Shown: piece after piece, positions 22,278 through 25,225 of the stretch
Layout of the letters: the number at the start of each line of letters is the position of its first letter
Numbering within the stretch: the first letter of the stretch is position 1
DNA from: CAZNYG01 sp964577205
GTDB lineage: Bacteria; Elusimicrobiota; Endomicrobiia; Endomicrobiales; CAIRNS01
Length of the DNA stretch: 25,225 nt
Direction of reading: 5' to 3'
NCBI GenBank assembly: GCA_964577205.1
Contig: CAZNYG010000034.1
Span: 1-25,225, forward strand
Notes under the pieces: generated by a model
The model's database searches: none
Told to the model about the DNA's origin: nothing
What the model saw: only the letters and a program-made list of their open reading frames with translations
Translations under genes and position numbers: made by a program

Positions 22278-24291
22278 ATGCCCGAAACTCTCGACCGAGT
22301 AAAGACTGAGATCGAAGCTCTTCGCGAAGAGATCCGCCATCACGATTACCGCTACTATGTAATGGACCAGCCGGAGATCTCCGACTCCCAGTATGACCGG
22401 CTGCTGCGCCGCCTCTCGGACCTCGAAACAGCCCATTCGCAGTTCATTACTCCCGACTCGCCAACTCAACGCGTTTCCGGACAGGCCGCGCCGACGTTCC
22501 GCCCCGTCCGCCACGCGGTGCCGATGCTTTCTCTCGACAACACCTATTCCGACGAAGAGCTTGCCGAATGGCACCGCCGGGTCGAAAAAGGCCTGGGCGG
22601 CAAACCGTTCGAGCTGGTCGTCGAGCTCAAGATAGACGGCGTCAGCGCCAACCTGGTGTACCGCGACGGCATTCTTGAACGCGGCGCCACGCGGGGCGAT
22701 GGAGAGACCGGCGAGGACGTGACGCCCAACATAAAAAGCATCCGGTCCATACCGCTCCGCCTGTCCGGGAACCGCAACCCTGAATTTTTCGAAGTGCGCG
22801 GCGAAGTGTATATCAACAAACCTGATTTCGTTGCCCTGAACAGGGCGGTGGCGGAGGGGGGTAACCCGCCTTTCGCCAACCCGCGCAACGCCGCGGCAGG
22901 TTCGCTGCGGCAGAAGAATCCTGAAATAACCGCCCGCCGGCCGCTGCGTTTCTTCGTTCACTCCTGCGGCAAGATTCTGGGTGAAGATTTCACCTCCCAT
23001 CACGAGTTCCTCGAACGCTGCAGGCAAATCGGCATCAAACCCACGGAACACGTTACGGTATGCCGCTCTCTGGATGATGTACTCGCGCGACGCGACGAAC
23101 TGGAAGCCCGACGCGACGAACTGCCCTACGAGATCGACGGTATCGTCATCAAGGTGAACAACCTCGAACAACAGCGCGTCCTCGGTTTCACAATGAAAAG
23201 CCCCCGCTGGGCGATCGCGTTCAAGTTCACCGCGCGCCAGGCCGCCACGAAGCTCAACGGAATACGCGTCCAGGTGGGCAGGACCGGGATCATCACGCCG
23301 GTCGCCGATCTTGAACCGGTATCCGTGGGCGGAGTGACCATTTCCCGCGCGACGCTTCACAATTTCGACGAGATCAAACGGCTGGACGTCCGCATAGGAG
23401 ATACCGTTCTGGTCGAACGCGCCGGCGACGTCATCCCTAAGATCGCCTCGGTCGTCGTCTCCAAACGCATCGGTGACGAAACTGCCTTCCACGTCCCGAA
23501 ACAATGCCCCGCCTGCCGCGAGCCGATCATAAAGAAAAAAGAAGAGGAAGTCGCCTATCGATGCCTTAACCCTTCTTGTCCCGCTCAGCTGGAACAGGGG
23601 TTGCTGCATTTTGCCAAACGGGACACGATGGACATTGAAGGCATGGGAGACGTGGTGGTGGAACAGCTGGCACGCCGCGGCATGGTTAAGGATTTCGCCG
23701 GCATATATAAACTGACACGCGAAGGCCTGCTGACACTCGACCTTTTCAAGGAAAAGAAAGCGGACAAACTCCTGGCCGCGATCGAGCGCAGCAAACAGCA
23801 GCCGCTCAGCCGCCTTCTGTTCGCTCTGGGTATCCATCATGTCGGCGAAAAAGCCGCGCGGGTACTGGCCGTACGGTTCCACACCATCGACAACCTGATG
23901 AAGGCGGACGCGCAAGAGCTGACCGCCATCAACGAGATCGGCCCGGCCGTCGCGGGGTCCGTAACTGACTTTTTTTCACAGGGGGCTGTCCGCTCGCTGG
24001 TCCGGGAACTGAAAGAAGCGGGGGTCTGCACGGTNNNNNNNNNNAAGCGGCCCGCGCCCGCTGGACGGCATAACCTTCGTCCTTACAGGCGAACTCCGGG
24101 ACTTTACGCGAAGCGAAGCTGAAGGCCGCATCCGCTCGCTTGGGGGGAACACCGGCTCATCCGTAAGCAGAAAGACCGGTTTCGTCGTCGCGGGTGAGGG
24201 GCCGGGATCGAAATACGGCAAGGCGAAGAAGCTGGGCGTGCGCATCATCGACGAGAACGAATTTAAAAAGCTGCTTGAAAAGGGATCATGA
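22278..24291 (+). CDS. ligA: NAD-dependent DNA ligase LigA (interrupted by an assembly gap)
   Basis: LigA seals nicks during replication and repair using NAD. The adenylation domain contains ELKIDG with K118 as the AMP-bearing lysine, followed by the OB fold, a four-Cys zinc finger (CPAC then C-x4-CP, in the LNPSCPAQ segment), helix-hairpin-helix repeats and a C-terminal BRCT domain (GITFVLTGELRDFTRSEAEG). The frame up to 24034 and the BRCT frame after 24045 differ by one base when ten N are counted. Any gap length divisible by three restores one frame, so the gene is probably intact at about 667 residues plus the missing linker. The last base overlaps the next ATG (ATGA at 24288-24291). Confidence 0.93.
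24035..24044. other. Assembly gap of 10 N inside ligA
   Basis: Ten N characters fall in the linker before the BRCT domain of ligA. The length equals the other gap, so it is a placeholder. Do not call a frameshift or an early stop here. Confidence 0.98.
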
Positions 24292-25010
24292 AACCGGCTG
24301 GAAGACCGATAACCGTTTTGTTTGAGAATGACCAGATGGCCGCCGTGGAAAAACCCGCGGGCCTCATCGTCATACCGGACCAGTACACGGAGATTTCTTC
24401 CACGCTTACCGGCATGGCAACGGCATTGAAAGGCATGAAGATGTGGACAGTTCACCGGCTGGATCGCGACACTACCGGTGTTGTCCTATTTGCCAAAAAT
24501 GCCGGATCTCACTCGTTCCTGTGCCGTCAGTTCGAGGCTGGCAGCGTTCAAAAGACGTATTACACCATCCTGAACGGTGTCGTCCGCGACGACAACGGCG
24601 TCATCGACAGGCCTATCCTTACCGTAGGAAGAAATGTATCGATCGATGACCGCGGACGTCCTTCAGAGACGCGTTTCCGGGTCATTGAACGGTTCAGGGA
24701 TTTCAGCTTTGCAGAAGCGGAGCCGAAAACCGGACGCCGCCACCAGCTGCGCATCCATTTCTGGTCTATCGGACATCCGCTGGCGGTCGATCCCGAGCAC
24801 GGCGGACGCAACGCCCTGCTGTTGTCCGAATTCAAAAAGAGATACAAGTCCACGGGAGAAGAACGCCCGTTGATGGGACGCCTGAGCCTGCACGCCGGGC
24901 GCATCACCTTTACCGACCCGGCGACATTGCGGCCCGTAACGGTAGAGTCGCCGCTCCCTGACGATTTTGAAGTAACGCTCAAACAGCTGCGGAAGTACGA
25001 TAAACTTTAA
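24288..25010 (+). CDS. RluA-family pseudouridine synthase
   Basis: This family converts specific uridines in rRNA or tRNA to pseudouridine. The 240-residue product carries the catalytic motif HRLDRDTTGVVLFAK, with the nucleophilic Asp in RLD, preceded by AAVEKPAGLIVIP. The RRHQLRIHFWSIGHPLAVDP block later is also characteristic. There is no N-terminal S4 RNA-binding domain, so it is a short single-domain member, and the target site cannot be named. It overlaps ligA by four bases (ATGA), so the two are coupled. The stop codon is immediately followed by an inverted repeat. Confidence 0.92.
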   Translation: MKPAGRPITVLFENDQMAAVEKPAGLIVIPDQYTEISSTLTGMATALKGMKMWTVHRLDRDTTGVVLFAKNAGSHSFLCRQFEAGSVQKTYYTILNGVVRDDNGVIDRPILTVGRNVSIDDRGRPSETRFRVIERFRDFSFAEAEPKTGRRHQLRIHFWSIGHPLAVDPEHGGRNALLLSEFKKRYKSTGEERPLMGRLSLHAGRITFTDPATLRPVTVESPLPDDFEVTLKQLRKYDKL

Positions 25011-25166
25011 CAGTGACCAGTAACCAGTGACCATAGAGTCAGAGACAACAACTAATTTCTGCACACGCATTTGCTCATTGATAGTTAACAATTCTTGGAC
25101 CCTGTTTTACTAAACGTCGTTCAACCCAGGATGTTTTGATCACTGGTCATTGGTCACTGGTCACTG
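25011..25166. repeat. Intergenic inverted repeat E: 7-mer arms after the pseudouridine synthase gene
   Basis: The left arm (25011-25033) reads CAGTGAC, CAGTAAC, CAGTGAC, then CA. The right arm (25141-25166) reads CACTGGT, CATTGGT, CACTGGT, then CACTG. The 23-nt arms 25011-25033 and 25144-25166 match as inverted copies at 21 positions. The left arm starts on the first base after the stop codon, and the right arm ends 4 nt before the AGGAG site of the next gene. The 110-nt interior has no ORF. Confidence 0.9.
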
Positions 25167-25180
25167 AAAAAGGAGTTATT

Positions 25181-25225
25181 ATGGTCAGCACCGTTCATTT
25201 TCTTCCCTGGGACAGGGTCGGCCGA
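25181..25225 (+). CDS. Start of an unidentified gene (3' truncated)
   Basis: An ATG at 25181 follows AAAAAGGAG with 5-nt spacing, one of the best ribosome sites in the window. Fifteen codons are visible (MVSTVHFLPWDRVGR) before the sequence ends, open to the last base. That is too short to assign a family. Confidence 0.6.
   Translation, partial: MVSTVHFLPWDRVGR

Noticed and set aside
22260..23915. 551-codon open frame on the minus strand within ligA
   Set aside because: It is antisense to a clear DNA ligase gene and shows low-complexity Asp/Val/Phe/Gly-rich composition typical of shadow frames.
1880..25166. Interpreting the spacer inverted repeats as MITEs, REP elements or a CRISPR array
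   Set aside because: Arms share no sequence between loci, there are no target-site duplications or transposase, and no regular repeat-spacer series. Only geometry and period are shared.

Overview
The window reads as a scaffold from a metagenome-assembled or draft genome: it has two fixed-length 10-N gaps, is rather GC-rich, and encodes an outer-membrane porin, an LpxL/HtrB-type acyltransferase and lipoproteins. That points to an uncultivated diderm (Gram-negative) bacterium. No gene here fixes the phylum. A deep-branching group such as Omnitrophota or a neighbour is only a guess. Genes are standard-code, tightly packed and mostly on the + strand. No tRNA, rRNA, CRISPR array, transposase or phage gene was found.

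Layout. (1) 1-3209: an NAD-dependent epimerase/reductase (5' truncated), a serine palmitoyltransferase-type alpha-oxoamine synthase and a GNAT-fold acyltransferase. Together they look like the bacterial ceramide set cerR-spt-bcerS. (2) 3343-11176: a co-directional run with a histone-tail-like protein with a beta-sandwich domain, a one-helix membrane protein, full-length SMC, a WecG/TagA glycosyltransferase, a DUF362 protein with two Fe-S clusters, an LpxL-like acyltransferase and a SAM methyltransferase; three junctions use ATGA-type or very short spacing. (3) 11235-15548: a promoter, a PilZ domain fused to a CalE7-like hot-dog thioesterase, a 7TM-GAF histidine kinase with an altered H-box, a TPR membrane protein, a CsgG/LpoB-like lipoprotein, and a bidirectional terminator. 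(4) 15564-17364 (minus strand): a porin with a perfect-consensus promoter and a small STAS-like protein. (5) 17440-21543: the riboflavin operon, with promoter, FMN riboswitch, terminator and ribD-ribE-ribBA-ribH. The 5' strand of riboswitch stem P1 can pair with the 5' arm of the terminator, so the ON/OFF switch can be read directly. (6) 21709-25225: nusB with its own promoter, ligA (interrupted by an N gap, probably intact), an RluA-family pseudouridine synthase, and the first 15 codons of another gene.

Most unusual signal. Several gene-to-gene spacers are filled by inverted repeats whose two arms are degenerate tandem repeats of a 7-nt or 8-nt word. The word differs at every locus, but the plan is the same: the left arm begins at or just after the upstream stop codon, and the right arm ends just before the downstream Shine-Dalgarno. 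Clear cases are spt/bcerS (8-mer), ribD/ribE, ribE/ribBA, ribBA/ribH and rluA/next gene (all 7-mer). A weaker 8-mer case follows ribH, and a one-armed 7-mer run lies between wecG and the DUF362 gene. All three internal junctions of the riboflavin operon carry one. Because no sequence is shared between loci, these are not copies of one transposable repeat. They look like the product of a local word-duplicating and inverting process, and I know of no named family that matches.
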